Assembly: GCA_019828595.1 (NCBI GenBank)
Contig: JAHQRK010000005.1
Coordinates: 3,038,001-3,102,000 of the forward strand
DNA: 64,000 bases
From: Aphanomyces cochlioides
Lineage: Eukaryota > Oomycota > Saprolegniomycetes > Saprolegniales > Verrucalvaceae
Reading direction: 5' to 3'
Shown here: positions 54,600 to 64,000 of the stretch, in pieces
Layout: the number at the start of each line of letters is the position of its first letter
Position numbering within the stretch: the stretch's first letter is position 1
The notes under the pieces: generated by a model
What the model was told of the DNA's origin: nothing
The model's input: only the letters and a program-made list of their open reading frames with translations
Database searches by the model: none
Position numbers and translations under genes: made by a program

Positions 54600-56052
54600 A
54601 TGACAGAGACTGTCCACTCGACGCGCTTTGCACGGGCGCCGCACCTCTGGGCGCTTGGTGTCGGCGCCGTCGTGAGCGGGGATTTCTTTGGATGGCAGAG
54701 CGCGCTCTCGTCTGGCTTTCTTGGTCTCGTCGTGAACTTGCTCATTGCGTCAGTTCTCTATATTCTCCTTTCGTTCTCGATTGCCGAACTCTCGACGTCA
54801 GTACCGTGTGGCGGTGGTCCTTATGCCTTTGCAAGCCGCGCCCTTGGATCCACGTCTGCGTATTTTGCCGGCCTTGCCGAAGTGCTCAAAGTGATCGTGA
54901 CTGTTTCTGTCATTGTCACTGGCATCGGCTCGTATATGAATCAGCTTTTGAGCCTGGAAGAGAAGATCAGTATTGTATGGTGGGCGGTGTTTTATGTGCT
55001 CTTCACATCGCTCAACATCTCTGGCGTCGCATTGTCGTTCCGTGTCCAGCTCGCAGCGACTGTCCTCTCCGTCGTGATCTTGCTCGTCTTCTACGTCGGC
55101 GCATGCTTCAAAGTTGACTACAACACGTGGGTGAAAGACCAAGACTGGGAATGGAAGGACGGCGCGAAAGGTCTCATCAATGGTTTTTCGTTCTCCATGT
55201 GGTTCTTCTTGGGCATTGAAGAACTCCCCCTCGCTGTTGAAGAAACCATCGACCCTGCAGTCAACATGCCCAAGGGTTTGATCTCATCCATCGCGTCGCT
55301 TTTGTTCCTCTCATTTGCGACGGCCTTTTTCAACACGGCCATTTCTCCTGGTGCCTCTGGCATTTTCGCCTCCACGTCGCCTCTCCTCGATGGCTACAAG
55401 ACTGTCTTTGGGGACAATCGCGTCACGTCAGGCTTCTCGTGGTTGCTCATCGTCGGTTTGTTGGCCAGCTTCCACTCGTTTATCTTCTGCATGGGCCGAC
55501 TCATCATGGCTATGGCCCGTGATGGTTACTTGCCAACCGTCTTGGCGTACGTCCACCCGGTTCGTCAAACTCCTATCGCTGGCATCCTCATCGGCTCCAT
55601 CGCCGGCTTACTCATGACCATCATGTACGACGATGACTTCAATCATGTGGATATACTGACCTGTTTGTTGTAGCATGTACTACTCGATTGGCTTTGTCCG
55701 CCTGAGCGCTGTGTTGATCAATTTGGCGTTGCTTGGAGCTCTCATTTCGTACGCCTTCCAACTCGCGTCGTTCATTTCGCTGCGAGTGCATGAACCCAAC
55801 CTTGTCCGTCCATACCGTTCTCCATTCGGAGTTCCGGGTGCTGTTTTGTGCATTCTCTTGGTCGTGTACGCTTTGTTTACAATTATCCACCAAGGCACAT
55901 CTGGCAATGACTTCTTGGTGTCCATTGTCATCGCCGTCGTCTACTTTGCCTTGGGAGCTTTGTATTACGTCGTGCTGGCCCGCCATCACATCAAACCGTT
56001 GTCGGTGGTCGACTACGTGTCGGTGGAGACGCCAAAGGATACCGCTGTGTAG
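54600..56052 (+). CDS. APC-superfamily amino-acid/ethanolamine permease
   Basis: Two exons (54600-55624, 55674-56052) give 467 residues; the ATG at 54600 (MTETVHSTRFARAPHLWALG) begins right before the first helix. About 12 hydrophobic segments. Family features: GVGAVVSGDFFGWQSALSSG in helix 1 (unwound substrate site), ELSTSVPCGGGPYAFASRAL in helices 2-3, and FFLGIEELPLAVEETIDPAV (helix 6, VEE…P). FFGW plus the GIEELP motif resembles the ethanolamine permease branch (EAT, TC 2.A.3.5), but other amino acids are possible. A plasma-membrane uptake role is likely. Confidence 0.85.
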
Positions 56053-56232
56053 AGTGACGAGTGATAGTTGTTTGTAAATTGATTTTGGATATATTTTCAC
56101 AATTCTGTAATGTCTCCCGGGTTGAATTTCATGGCCAGACGGTTGAGCTACAATGTTGCAATGCATCCCGTTCCCAGGCAACACAATCGTCCCTCTTGAG
56201 GAGCGTCAACGTCATCTGCAAGGAACTCCGCC
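56053..56232. other. 3' flank of the permease
   Basis: Short spacer, no features. Confidence 0.35.
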
Positions 56233-57290
56233 CTATATATTCAACTTTCGGAGATCTAGAGCCTGCGTTAAGCTGGACAAGACTCGACAAAAGAGCCCAG
56301 CCAACCAGGTCGTTAAAGTATCGACGAATTCCATCTTCTCCTTGACATCGTTCTGGGCGTCTTGAAGCTGTCTGCGGTAACGTTGGAGCTCAGTCTCGGT
56401 AACTTCGAGCTCGCACCTGCCGGCATCCATCGGGTCGTCTTGCATGATGAGACGCTGTGCTGGGACGTCGAAATCGGCGTCAAGTTTGGAAATGAGCGTC
56501 CCAAAGCTGCTTTTTAGAATGTCACCTGAATCGCAAGGAGTTTTGTAAATTTTCGCGCGGTATCCCTTGTCTTTCTTGCCGCCATCTTCAGCAGTGCTGC
56601 TGCGTGTATGAAAGTCGCAGGTACCAGTTGATGTACACTGTACGGTCATGAGCGCCGCCATTTGCTCGCGGAGTTGACTCGTGGTCGCCTCAGCCTCTTC
56701 GAGCTGTGGCTTGAGCGTTCCTTCCACCACGTCGTTGATATAGCTATATGTCGACAAACTCCATCTTCTCGTTGACTTCGTCTTGGGCGTCTTGGTGGTG
56801 TTTGGGGATTCCTCTCACAACTCCAAGACGCCCAAGACGAAGTCAAGGAGGAGATGTAATTCGTCGGTTGAGACGACCACGAGTCAACTCCGCGAGCGTG
56901 GCGGCGCTCACCTAAAGGCAAGACACGGCTGACCGAGAAGACCAAAAGGTTGCCCAACGCCTCGACAAGCAAGTGGCCGCGTAGACTAGCGAGCTAAAGG
57001 CAGCCAAGGCGGAAGTGATGGCGAATAACACGGCGATGGCTGCACACCAAGATGAAGTGCATGCATTGCAGACGGCATTGTACGACAAGTCCCGCGCGAC
57101 GGAAGGCAGAAGCATCGTGGATTGGATTGGGATGTCTGGTGGTAGCTGCAGTCCATGCGTGGCGTCTTTTGGTGACCATCATGTCGTGGATGCTAGTGAT
57201 GTCAGCGGGTTGGACAGTCAAGACATTGGACAACGACTGTCGTCGAGTTCGCCACTGACAGGAAGAATCAAGCCATGAAGAGCGAGCGGT
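56233..57290 (-). pseudogene. Coiled-coil gene with inverted, repeated fragments
   Basis: A minus-strand frame (INDVVEGTLKPQLEEAEATT, SQLREQMAALM, LEVTETELQRYRRQLQDAQN, DVKEKMEFVDTL) is a coiled coil but has no ATG of its own. The DAQ(N/D)-(D/E)V-(K/N)EKMEFVD module recurs near 56760. The same sequence appears inverted at about 56817-56912, on the plus strand, where a second coiled coil (ELKAAKAEVMANNTAMAAHQ, DEVHALQTALYDKSRATE) and a hydrophobic stretch near 57120-57230 follow. This looks like a rearranged, inactive gene pair. Confidence 0.45.
56640..56912. repeat. Inverted repeat within the coiled-coil locus
   Basis: GAGCGCCGCCATTTGCTCGC-GGAGTTGACTCGTGG (about 56648-56684) matches the reverse complement of 56878-56912, and the 56758-56795 segment matches the reverse complement of about 56820-56855. 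The result is a stem of roughly 35 + 35 bp. Confidence 0.65.
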
Positions 57291-57916
57291 CATTCGTCCG
57301 ACGCATGCGTGGCGGTCGCCGTCTTGTGTAGTGCGATCACGCTTGCGATGAAAGACGGCACGTTGACCCAGGACTCACAACTCGACGAGTCAACCTTTGC
57401 CTTGGCTGGCGCCTGGTGTGACAAAGAAGTTGATATGCGTTCGTGTTTCAATCCATGGTTTGTCCTTCCGGTCGCGACTCAGGCAAAGGAAGGACCAAGG
57501 GGGGACTCGAAGCTCAAGTAAGCACTGGCATGTCTTCTCAAACGCGCGTTTGAAAAGCACGACAGTGTTCGGCAAACTCTGGGTCCTTTGCGTCTTGCCT
57601 CTCGTCTCAATGGAGCCCATGACAGTCCCGCCCAAGTCTTGGGAGAAAGCTGACGCATTCGAAGCGCAGGATCATCCTAGCCGATACACAATCCTGTCTA
57701 GTAGATGGCGCACCAGAACGCATGGAACGAGGAGGGATCAAGAATATCCGACGTTGCTCAGCTATCCTCTTCGTCGCAACTTTGAACTCTCCTGGTGCTC
57801 TAGGCACGACCAGCAAGACGGTCCCTCGCTCTTGCCACCGTCGCCCGTAACCTTCAAGCACTCCCGGCCTTGAGCACTGCAGTCATCACATGCTTCATGG
57901 AGGTCCAGTCAATCGA
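57291..57916. other. Spacer or degraded coding DNA
   Basis: A plus-strand open frame (about 57397-57873) has no recognisable domain and sits in an area of rearrangement. No gene call. Confidence 0.3.
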
Positions 57917-58414
57917 TCACGACGTCGAGAGTCTCTTTCCCAGCCGCTGACACCTCGTTCCGTCCATTTTACATCGATACTTGAGCTCTCCGCGTGTCTG
58001 TCCGTCGCTTGAAGCATCCTCCAGCAAGAGAGCCAGCATTGGTCGAATGGCCCGTCGCTTCAATCGCATCGACAGCGCACTGCCTTTGTAGATCAACGTC
58101 GCAATCCCTCCAGTCTTTGTCGGCTTTGGAAAGTGTGGCGACTCGCCGCCGTGCCGGCGACGAATTGTCCGTTGAACTTTTCGTGACAGGTTGGAAATGA
58201 CATCGTGGGATGTGTCAACAACCCGGAGCGGATCATCCATGGCTGATTTCTTGACGCTTTCCATCCCCCGAAAGATTACCCGCTTGAAGTTTTGCATGGG
58301 AAGCGTCTGGTGCTCCCGATCGACGGGATACAACGAGACGACTAACGAGATGCAGTCGACAAGTTTCAACACTTGCGCCGAGGAAACCAACCTCTCACCC
58401 AAGTGTACAATCAT
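57917..58414 (-). CDS. Hypothetical protein
   Basis: Open frame with an internal ATG at 58414 (MIVHLGERLVSSAQVLKLVD), 165 residues. It starts with an amphipathic, hydrophobic region (CISLVVSLYPV) and becomes strongly basic (MRLKRRAIRPMLALLLEDAS). The frame continues upstream, but there it is only the antisense-frame shadow of the ankyrin gene. No family recognised; it may be a real gene whose 5' exon I cannot place. Confidence 0.35.
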   Translation of the reverse strand: MIVHLGERLVSSAQVLKLVDCISLVVSLYPVDREHQTLPMQNFKRVIFRGMESVKKSAMDDPLRVVDTSHDVISNLSRKVQRTIRRRHGGESPHFPKPTKTGGIATLIYKGSALSMRLKRRAIRPMLALLLEDASSDGQTRGELKYRCKMDGTRCQRLGKRLSTS

Positions 58415-58637
58415 CCCATCGACTGCCGAGTCTCTTCTCGAACGTCGCCTTGACGTCAGGACGGACGAACGAGCGCCGATTGTCTCGAGCGTATCATGGG
58501 AGATGCAAGGAGGTGGCAACGGAAGCCTCGGAGCGGCGTTAGAGCGCCTGGCGCACTCTCCCCCATGTTTTCCCTTGGATGGGAAGGCAAGCAAGTCGGT
58601 TGAAACGAGATAGAATAGTCGCATGAAGTTAAATATC

Positions 58638-59567
58638 TTAGGCAACGATGCCGTGGTCGAGGTGGTCCATGAGAAAGTCGAGGGAATCGTCGACTGTCGG
58701 CAGAACGTCGTCGGCGACGATGCACGCCGAGGTGTTTCTGGCTTCGTCCGCCCACCCGGCAGCTTCTTGTTGCTCCAAGAGGAAGCAGATAACGTCTTGG
58801 TGGCCTTGGGCGACTGCGAGCACGAGCGCCTGCGTGGCAAACGTCGCCTGCATCTCGGCTTGCTGCACCATCGTCCGCGTGTTAGTGGAAGCGTAGTCGG
58901 CGGCACATTTGGCAAACTGTCGGCAGTTGGAGCACGCGCTGAGCCATCGGACGATCTCCGTGTGGCCGCTCTCGGCCGCTTTGTAGATGGGCCGCCACGT
59001 GCACGGCTCTGACAAGTGGTCATGGAGATAGTGCACAATGTCGGTGTATCCTGAGGCCGCGGCGACTTCAAGGGCTTTGGCAGTGCACGGGAGATGATGC
59101 TCTTCATGGAGCAGCTTGACAAGTTGAAAGCTTCCATGAGCGGCGGCGCATAAGAGTGTGTTGGCGGTCGTCCATGCGGCGCTTGAACAGGCGAGCCATC
59201 GATGGCAAAGGTGGAGATTCTGGCTATGAATCGCCAAGTGGAGGAGAAACTGCGGCGCATCGAGCGGCGCGTGGAGTCTGTCGACGCTCACCGGGTCCAA
59301 GAAGACGAGCTCTTGGTTGAGCACAAAGAAGACATCGCTGGACGAATGGTTCGTGGCGCGCCAGTCGTTGAGGATCGTCTTGAGATCATGGAAGAGACCA
59401 TACTGATACGCGACGATGGTTGAAAACAAGTGCGGTTGGAGGAGGACAGCTTGCGCGACGACCGTCGCGGCGTCCGTCCGTCGTCTTTTCACCGCCATGG
59501 CAAATTGCAAAGTGTGAAAATGTTGCAGTGGCGTTGACAGACGTGACTGCACGTCTGTTGTCGCCAT
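58638..59567 (-). CDS. Ankyrin-repeat protein
   Basis: Intronless. ATG at 59567 (MATTDVQSRLSTPLQHFHTL), with an in-frame alternative at 59765 that would add 66 mostly charged residues. About 309 residues. Ankyrin helices are visible as NTLLCAAAHGSFQLVKLLHE, KALEVAAASGYTDIVHYLHD, RPIYKAAESGHTEIVRWLSA and ALVLAVAQGHQDVICFLLEQ, spaced about 33-40 residues apart. The C-terminal tail is acidic (DDVLPTVDDSLDFLMDHLDH). Oomycetes have large families of such ankyrin proteins of unknown role. Confidence 0.8.
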   Translation of the reverse strand: MATTDVQSRLSTPLQHFHTLQFAMAVKRRRTDAATVVAQAVLLQPHLFSTIVAYQYGLFHDLKTILNDWRATNHSSSDVFFVLNQELVFLDPVSVDRLHAPLDAPQFLLHLAIHSQNLHLCHRWLACSSAAWTTANTLLCAAAHGSFQLVKLLHEEHHLPCTAKALEVAAASGYTDIVHYLHDHLSEPCTWRPIYKAAESGHTEIVRWLSACSNCRQFAKCAADYASTNTRTMVQQAEMQATFATQALVLAVAQGHQDVICFLLEQQEAAGWADEARNTSACIVADDVLPTVDDSLDFLMDHLDHGIVA

Positions 59568-59783
59568 AGTGGGATGGTTGCAACAGAGGTTGTCAGGCCC
59601 AAGAGGATGGTGGGAGAGCGCGCTCTGGTGTACCGTCAAGCGACGCTCTATCGTCTCAAGCTCCTTGTCTCGACGCAGTCTCCCTCTCTCGTCATCTCGA
59701 GCGGCAAGGCGACCGACTGTCGCTCGCTCTCGACGCTTGAGATGGGGCTGTGAGATCTTCAACATGGTCTCCAACTGTGTCAA

Positions 59784-60616
59784 GTGGATCCGAGACAGTC
59801 GTTCTCTCTTCCACTTGGGTTTCCCACGACAAATCTCTCTTGCGTCGACGACGAGAGATCAAGTGTACAGTGCAAAGCTGCAAGACGACAACGAGCAGAC
59901 CGAGTTCTCTTCAACTTTGATCTCGACGTGGGATGTTGATTGAACAATCTCTCGTCCAAGTCTCTCTCCATCGCGGTGTTGGATTCCCGCAGCGTTATCG
60001 ACCAACAGAGTCGTCCACGTCGCCAATTTCAACTTGCGCCACCACATGGACGACGACTACCAGTAATGCTTTTGTCCACAAATGGCACTCTTCCACGCAC
60101 GCTCTCTTGATGAAAACGAACAACCTTCTCTTGGGAGACACGCTCGTGGAATGGGAGCAAGAGCGCTTCGTGTGATCTCTCCACCAAGACAGGTCGTTTG
60201 ATAGATGCAAAGTGGTCAATGGGTGGAAAGTAGCATGGCGACAGTGATTCCACGACGACGTTGGCAGTGCGAATGAACGGAGCTAGCGATATCGGATGGC
60301 CATATGCGCGTGGGAGCGAGGCTTGGATAGCCAGAAGGAGCGGAGCTGCTGCTGCTGCTGCTGTCGTCGCTGGTGTGCTGCTGGATGAAGGACGGAGTTG
60401 GACCCATGCCACGTGTCGGCTGTTACATATGACAGTGGTAAGGCTCGTTGTTCCTTACTCTACTCGATCGATGTCGTCGCCGAGCGTCTCTCTCGCCATC
60501 TTTGGACAGCTCCTTCCTCTTGAAATAGCCCTGGTCGAGGCGGCTATTTCAAGACGAAACGACGAGAGATGTAAACCCCTCGGTGGTGTGTTTCACTTGC
60601 TATTTCCAGTGCCGCT
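59784..60616. other. Spacer without recognisable genes
   Basis: Divergent spacer. A (CTG)n-like run (GCTGCTGCTGCTGCTG, about 60345-60362) produces Ala/Ser runs in several frames, which I do not treat as genes. Confidence 0.4.
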
Positions 60617-60943
60617 ATGATGGAAGACGCCGACATGATGGATCAATGGACGTGCCCAGAGTGCACACTCCTCAACAACTTGGTCGCGGAAGTGTGCGAA
60701 GCGTGCGGGACGACAAGCCCTCTCGTCTTGGCGGCGCTCGCCCAAGCGGACGAAAAAGACGTGGAGCGCGACCGCAAAGGGTCGGAAGACTCGGATGCGT
60801 CGTCGCGGCCATCGCGGGCATCGTCGCTGGAGGACGATTTCAAGAAAGCCGTCGAGCTGGATCCATGGAGCCAAGCCGAAGATGAATGGGCTCGCGTCGA
60901 AGCCACGCAAGCGACCAAAGTCCCCGCCAAGTCACGTAAATAG
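60617..60943 (+). CDS. RanBP2-type (NZF) zinc finger protein
   Basis: Intronless, 108 residues. One RanBP2/NZF finger, W-x-C-P-E-C…N…C-E-A-C (QWTCPECTLLNNLVAEVCEA then CGTTSP), spans residues 10-34. The TCPECT pattern matches ubiquitin- or RNA-binding NZF fingers. The rest is charged and Ser-rich (SSRPSRASSLEDDFKKAVEL) with a Lys-rich end. Probably a small regulatory adaptor; the partner is unknown. Confidence 0.8.
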   Translation: MMEDADMMDQWTCPECTLLNNLVAEVCEACGTTSPLVLAALAQADEKDVERDRKGSEDSDASSRPSRASSLEDDFKKAVELDPWSQAEDEWARVEATQATKVPAKSRK

Positions 60944-62640
60944 AGAAACCGAAAACTCCAAATACAGACCGATTGGCAACGAGAGTGTGTCTGATCGCGC
61001 CACGTGCCGCGTCGCGGGGAATTTCAACGGGGAGCAAACACATAGCGGCGGTGGATTGTGCGATGGAACAGACTGAGCGGAGCTGCTGCTACTTCAACTT
61101 GCACTTGATCGAGAGGCGGATGCCAAGCAACTTGGTCAAGTGCACTTTGCCATCATTGGCCGTCTTGTGAGCTAAGTGCAGTGTGACGTTGCCTTGTCAC
61201 GGGACGCAGGCGAGTGACAAGCCAGCTCGGTCCAGACCAGGCTCGTTGCACCCGAAAGAAGACTTCTCACGCCCGCTTGGATCGTCTGCAAGTCGTGAAT
61301 CAATTCGGTTGCCAGCCAGCCCCCTTTGATTCCCCCCCTCTTGGAAAGAATACGAGCTGGGAATGACGTGAATATGGTCGCTCGTTGGGGACGCTAGCGC
61401 TTGTTTCCAAGGCGGACACCGCTCAGGCAAGATAGATCGTCTCGTGCGCACTCTGGACAAGTCCGTCATCGGCGGTCCGGGGATCAGCGATGAGGAGAAC
61501 GTTGATGACAAGCGACTGGTGGTAGCGATGTGGCTCGCCGTCGAATGTCCATGCCTGCGCCGTTGCTCCGAAAGTGTTCCCTCGTTCTTGTCCCTCGACG
61601 CGTAAAACGACGATCGAGTGACCTTCGACATGATTCAAGCGGGTAGAACATGGATTGTGGCCCAGACAACCGCCAGCAAGGATGGAGTCGCCAGTCAACG
61701 GAAGGGCTGTCTAATCTACGCTGCCGAGGGGAATTCGCCCTGAACGCCTTTTGATAACATGGGTGCGAGACGTCTGAATCGCGCGAAAGGTGCATCTAAA
61801 ACGATTCGCAGCTTGAAGCGTGCATTGAATGTTAGTCGCAAGTTTGCAGTTTGACTAGCGTGGTCGAGGGCTTTCATGTCGTGGCGTGGTTGACGTCGTT
61901 TGTCTTCGGGGGGAGGGACATCCTACCGGTAGATTCGTTGGCGAACTGAACTGAATGCGCCCAAGAGACAAGACAGTACGATACCCATTTTCGACATTGT
62001 GTGTTTACTCCTAATCGCCCTCCCACATGTTAGGGCCGCCATGTTTCACTTGTTGCTTGTGCTGATTACTTGCACCTGGGCGCGCCGGCGCAACTTGACT
62101 CCAAAGAGGAGAGCCATTGGTGTCCACTCGCCTCCTTTCCTCAACCTAACGAGTTCGTTGTCGTGCATTTCGACTCCACCCCTCAAACTTTTGATTTCCA
62201 AGCCTTCACTCCCCTTCATAAGGCCTCGCATGCATTGCTTGGCACTCGAAACTTTGGTGCAGATCAAAAGAACTGAACACCAACGGTGAATCATGCCGCG
62301 AAGCAAGAGGGAAGTGAAAAGCTTCACTCATTTCTCAGTGGAACTCACCGTTCAGCAATGTCCAGGCCGTCCTTGGGAAGAAAAGATCGTCGTGTGCGTT
62401 ACCAATGCATCACTGAGAGAAATCGACGACTTTGTCTTGCTGGGTTTACAAGTCAGAGTGTCACTTGGCTGTGACCTTTCAAGATCCAAGATCTTCTACC
62501 CTTTCGTACAACGTTCACGTACAGTACAGTACAATCATGTAATTTCAAGTATAGTCGTACTACAGTGTAGTACGTGACATGCGTGTACGTGTCGATAGTT
62601 CGAATATAGAGGTGGAATTTTCATTCTCCTGCGCGACAGC
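60944..62640. other. Region with unplaced minus-strand exons
   Basis: Minus-strand stretches with coding texture are NHVEGHSIVVLRVEGQERGN, AWTFDGEPHRYHQSLVINVL (about 61423-61660), WLATELIHDLQTIQAGVRSL (about 61210-61300) and, ending at TAG/TAA near 61096, VTLHLAHKTANDGKVHLTKL. They may be exons of one gene of unknown family, but no start or complete splice path is visible. The rest, to the SPAG1 gene, shows nothing recognisable. Confidence 0.3.
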
Positions 62641-63901
62641 ATGCTAGCCCAAGAAGTCGACTACTTTTCGCTGCATAAGCGCAAACACAAGGATGTCGAT
62701 GTCGAAATGTTGGATTATGACTACGTTGCGAAATGCAGCGACGTGGACACGCTCAAGAACATTCTCGTTGTGCTTCGCTCGGGAAAAGAAGGTCGATACC
62801 CTCAGCTCGAAGATGCGGTCGAATCGCGATTGCTGCAAGTTCTCCCACCGTCGGAAACTGCTCGAATCATGCGCATGAAAGCCACTCCGTCTGAATCGGA
62901 TGTGCATGCCGAGATCCAAGCACTCGCCGCTTGGGAGACGCAAATGGCACACACGTCTGAAGCGCTGGATGAAGCGCGAAAGGTATCGAACCGGTCGCTT
63001 CCACCACCACGAGGCGGTGGCAACATCGCTACAGCCCCAGTGAGCTCAGAGCGACAACCAAAGAAAAGCACACCGGCGACGCAGAAGAATTCCAAGCAAA
63101 CCATCTCGGCATATGACTGGCGAGCATGGGAGAAGTTTGATGTTGAAGCTGCTGAACGTGAATTCGACCAAGAAGAAATCAATCGCCGCGACGAAGCTAG
63201 AAGACAACAAGAGGCAATCGCCGAGCAGAAGGCAAAAAAGCGGCTCGAGGCCGCGGCAATGCCGGCGTCCGTGGACGTGGATGCAATGTCAATGGCCGAA
63301 CGACAAGTATGTGCGCATCGTGAAAAACAAAAGGGCAATGAGAGCTTTCGAGCTGGTGACAATGAAGATGCGATCATCTTTTACTCGCGGAGCCTTGTCT
63401 TTGACCCGACGAGTGCTATTGTCCATGCAAACCGCGCTCTTGTCCATCTAAAAGTGAAGAACTTGAGCTCCGCTGAAGAAGACTGCGCGGCTGCAATTGA
63501 ATTGGATCCAAAGTACTTCAAAGCATGGTCGAGACTAGGTACACAAGCTGGAGCATGGATTGTAGCTGACAATGGCGATAGGTATGGCTCGTTTCCGCCG
63601 TGGAAAGTACGCCGAAGCGGTCACTGACTTTGAAGAAGCGCTGCGACTTGATCCATCAAATCGTGAAGTACAAAAATTGCTCGAGAAAACAAAGTCCAAG
63701 TGGGCTAGCGTCGATGGCACGAGCAGTGCTGCAGCAGAACAGACAGCAGCCAAGCTATTCAAGCGCTTTGAGATCATAGATACGAGCGACGACGAGCAAG
63801 AAACACAGGCGGTGAAGGAGACGAAAGCCACCAAGAAGAACGAGGAGACCAAATTCCAGCGATTTGAAATCATCGAAGACGACGAAGACGATGACAACTG
63901 A
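62641..63901 (+). CDS. SPAG1: SPAG1-like TPR protein, dynein-arm assembly factor
   Basis: Two exons (62641-63538, 63582-63901) give 405 residues. The N-terminal block VDVEMLDYDYVAKCSDVDTL then NILVVLRSGKEGRYPQLED is the conserved SPAG1 N-terminus; SAYDWRAWEKFDVEAAEREF is its second hallmark. A TPR domain follows (REKQKGNESFRAGDNEDAII, NRALVHLKVKNLSSAEEDCA, GKYAEAVTDFEEALRLDPSN), then an acidic tail with a repeated F-E-I-I motif (KRFEIID, QRFEIIE). SPAG1 (DNAAF13) works with HSP90/R2TP-type complexes to preassemble axonemal dynein arms in the cytoplasm, so the organism makes motile flagella. Shorter than human SPAG1: one TPR set, no C-terminal RPAP3 domain. Confidence 0.88.
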
Positions 63902-64000
63902 TAAGACACAAGTATAGATTTAAATTGTCTACTGGATTTGCATCACGCCCAAGCCTGGCTTGGCAGTGGTTAAGAAATAGGATCTTGAGTCACCGAACGA

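Noticed and set aside
58420..59260. Long minus-strand frame (part of a 447-codon open stretch) rich in Ser, Arg and Pro
   Set aside because: Overlaps the ankyrin gene on the same strand in another frame and has low-complexity composition; only its downstream end (57917-58414) is kept as a doubtful hypothetical.
60340..60420. Trinucleotide-run protein (poly-Ala/Ser) around the CTG repeat
   Set aside because: All frames of a simple repeat look open; no start or conserved context.
1..64000. CRISPR arrays, operons or prokaryotic features
   Set aside because: The genes have spliceosomal introns and eukaryotic families; no evenly spaced direct repeats were seen.
1..64000. tRNA or rRNA genes
   Set aside because: No cloverleaf or rRNA-like segment was recognised by eye; a covariance-model search would be needed to exclude small ones.

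Overview
The window is eukaryotic and most likely from an oomycete, probably a Saprolegniales-type water mould such as Aphanomyces, Saprolegnia or a relative. This is inferred from compact genes with many 40-50 bp GT..AG introns, GC-balanced exons set in AT-rich spacers, genes on both strands without operons, and gene content (a SPAG1-type cilium assembly factor, urate oxidase, FYVE and HSF proteins). No organism label can be read from the sequence itself.

Housekeeping and membrane genes, 0-14 kb: a mitochondrial protein with two Coa1-like units, an ER/secretory acidic membrane protein, a coiled-coil protein, a convergent pair of PAF-acetylhydrolase paralogues, GAR1, a FYVE-finger protein, a TMEM14 protein, a PH-domain protein and a MAPEG enzyme.

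Transposon-rich block, 14-26 kb: a decayed DUF7869-type element, then a three-level nest. A Merlin (IS1595-like) gene is split by a PIF/Harbinger element with an ATT target duplication, which in turn carries a second Harbinger unit. A Stowaway-like MITE lies nearby.

Duplicated receptor-lipase block, 27-41 kb: two direct paralogues of about 1,100 residues. Each has a signal peptide, a Cys-rich head, a single membrane segment, a luminal domain, a multi-span (Wntless/GOST-like) domain and a C-terminal class-3 lipase. Between them lie a plant-type mariner (DD39D) with clear terminal repeats and TA duplication, MITEs and a pogo-like remnant.

Gene-dense block, 41-64 kb: a frameshifted MAPEG copy, a WD40 protein, a LYR protein, a secreted acidic repeat protein, a Rab escort protein overlapping tail to tail with a heat-shock-factor gene, urate oxidase with a peroxisomal signal, DAD1, malonyl-CoA ligase (ACSF3-type), an APC-family amino-acid permease, coiled-coil remnants, an ankyrin protein, a RanBP2-type zinc finger protein and SPAG1.

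Three patterns cut across these regions. A palindromic TCCGGATA motif sits about 25-150 bp upstream of at least six coding starts, including two transposase genes. Several transposases are intact apart from one or a few in-frame stops. Lipid-active enzymes are strongly represented (two PAF-AH, two lipase fusions, ACSF3).
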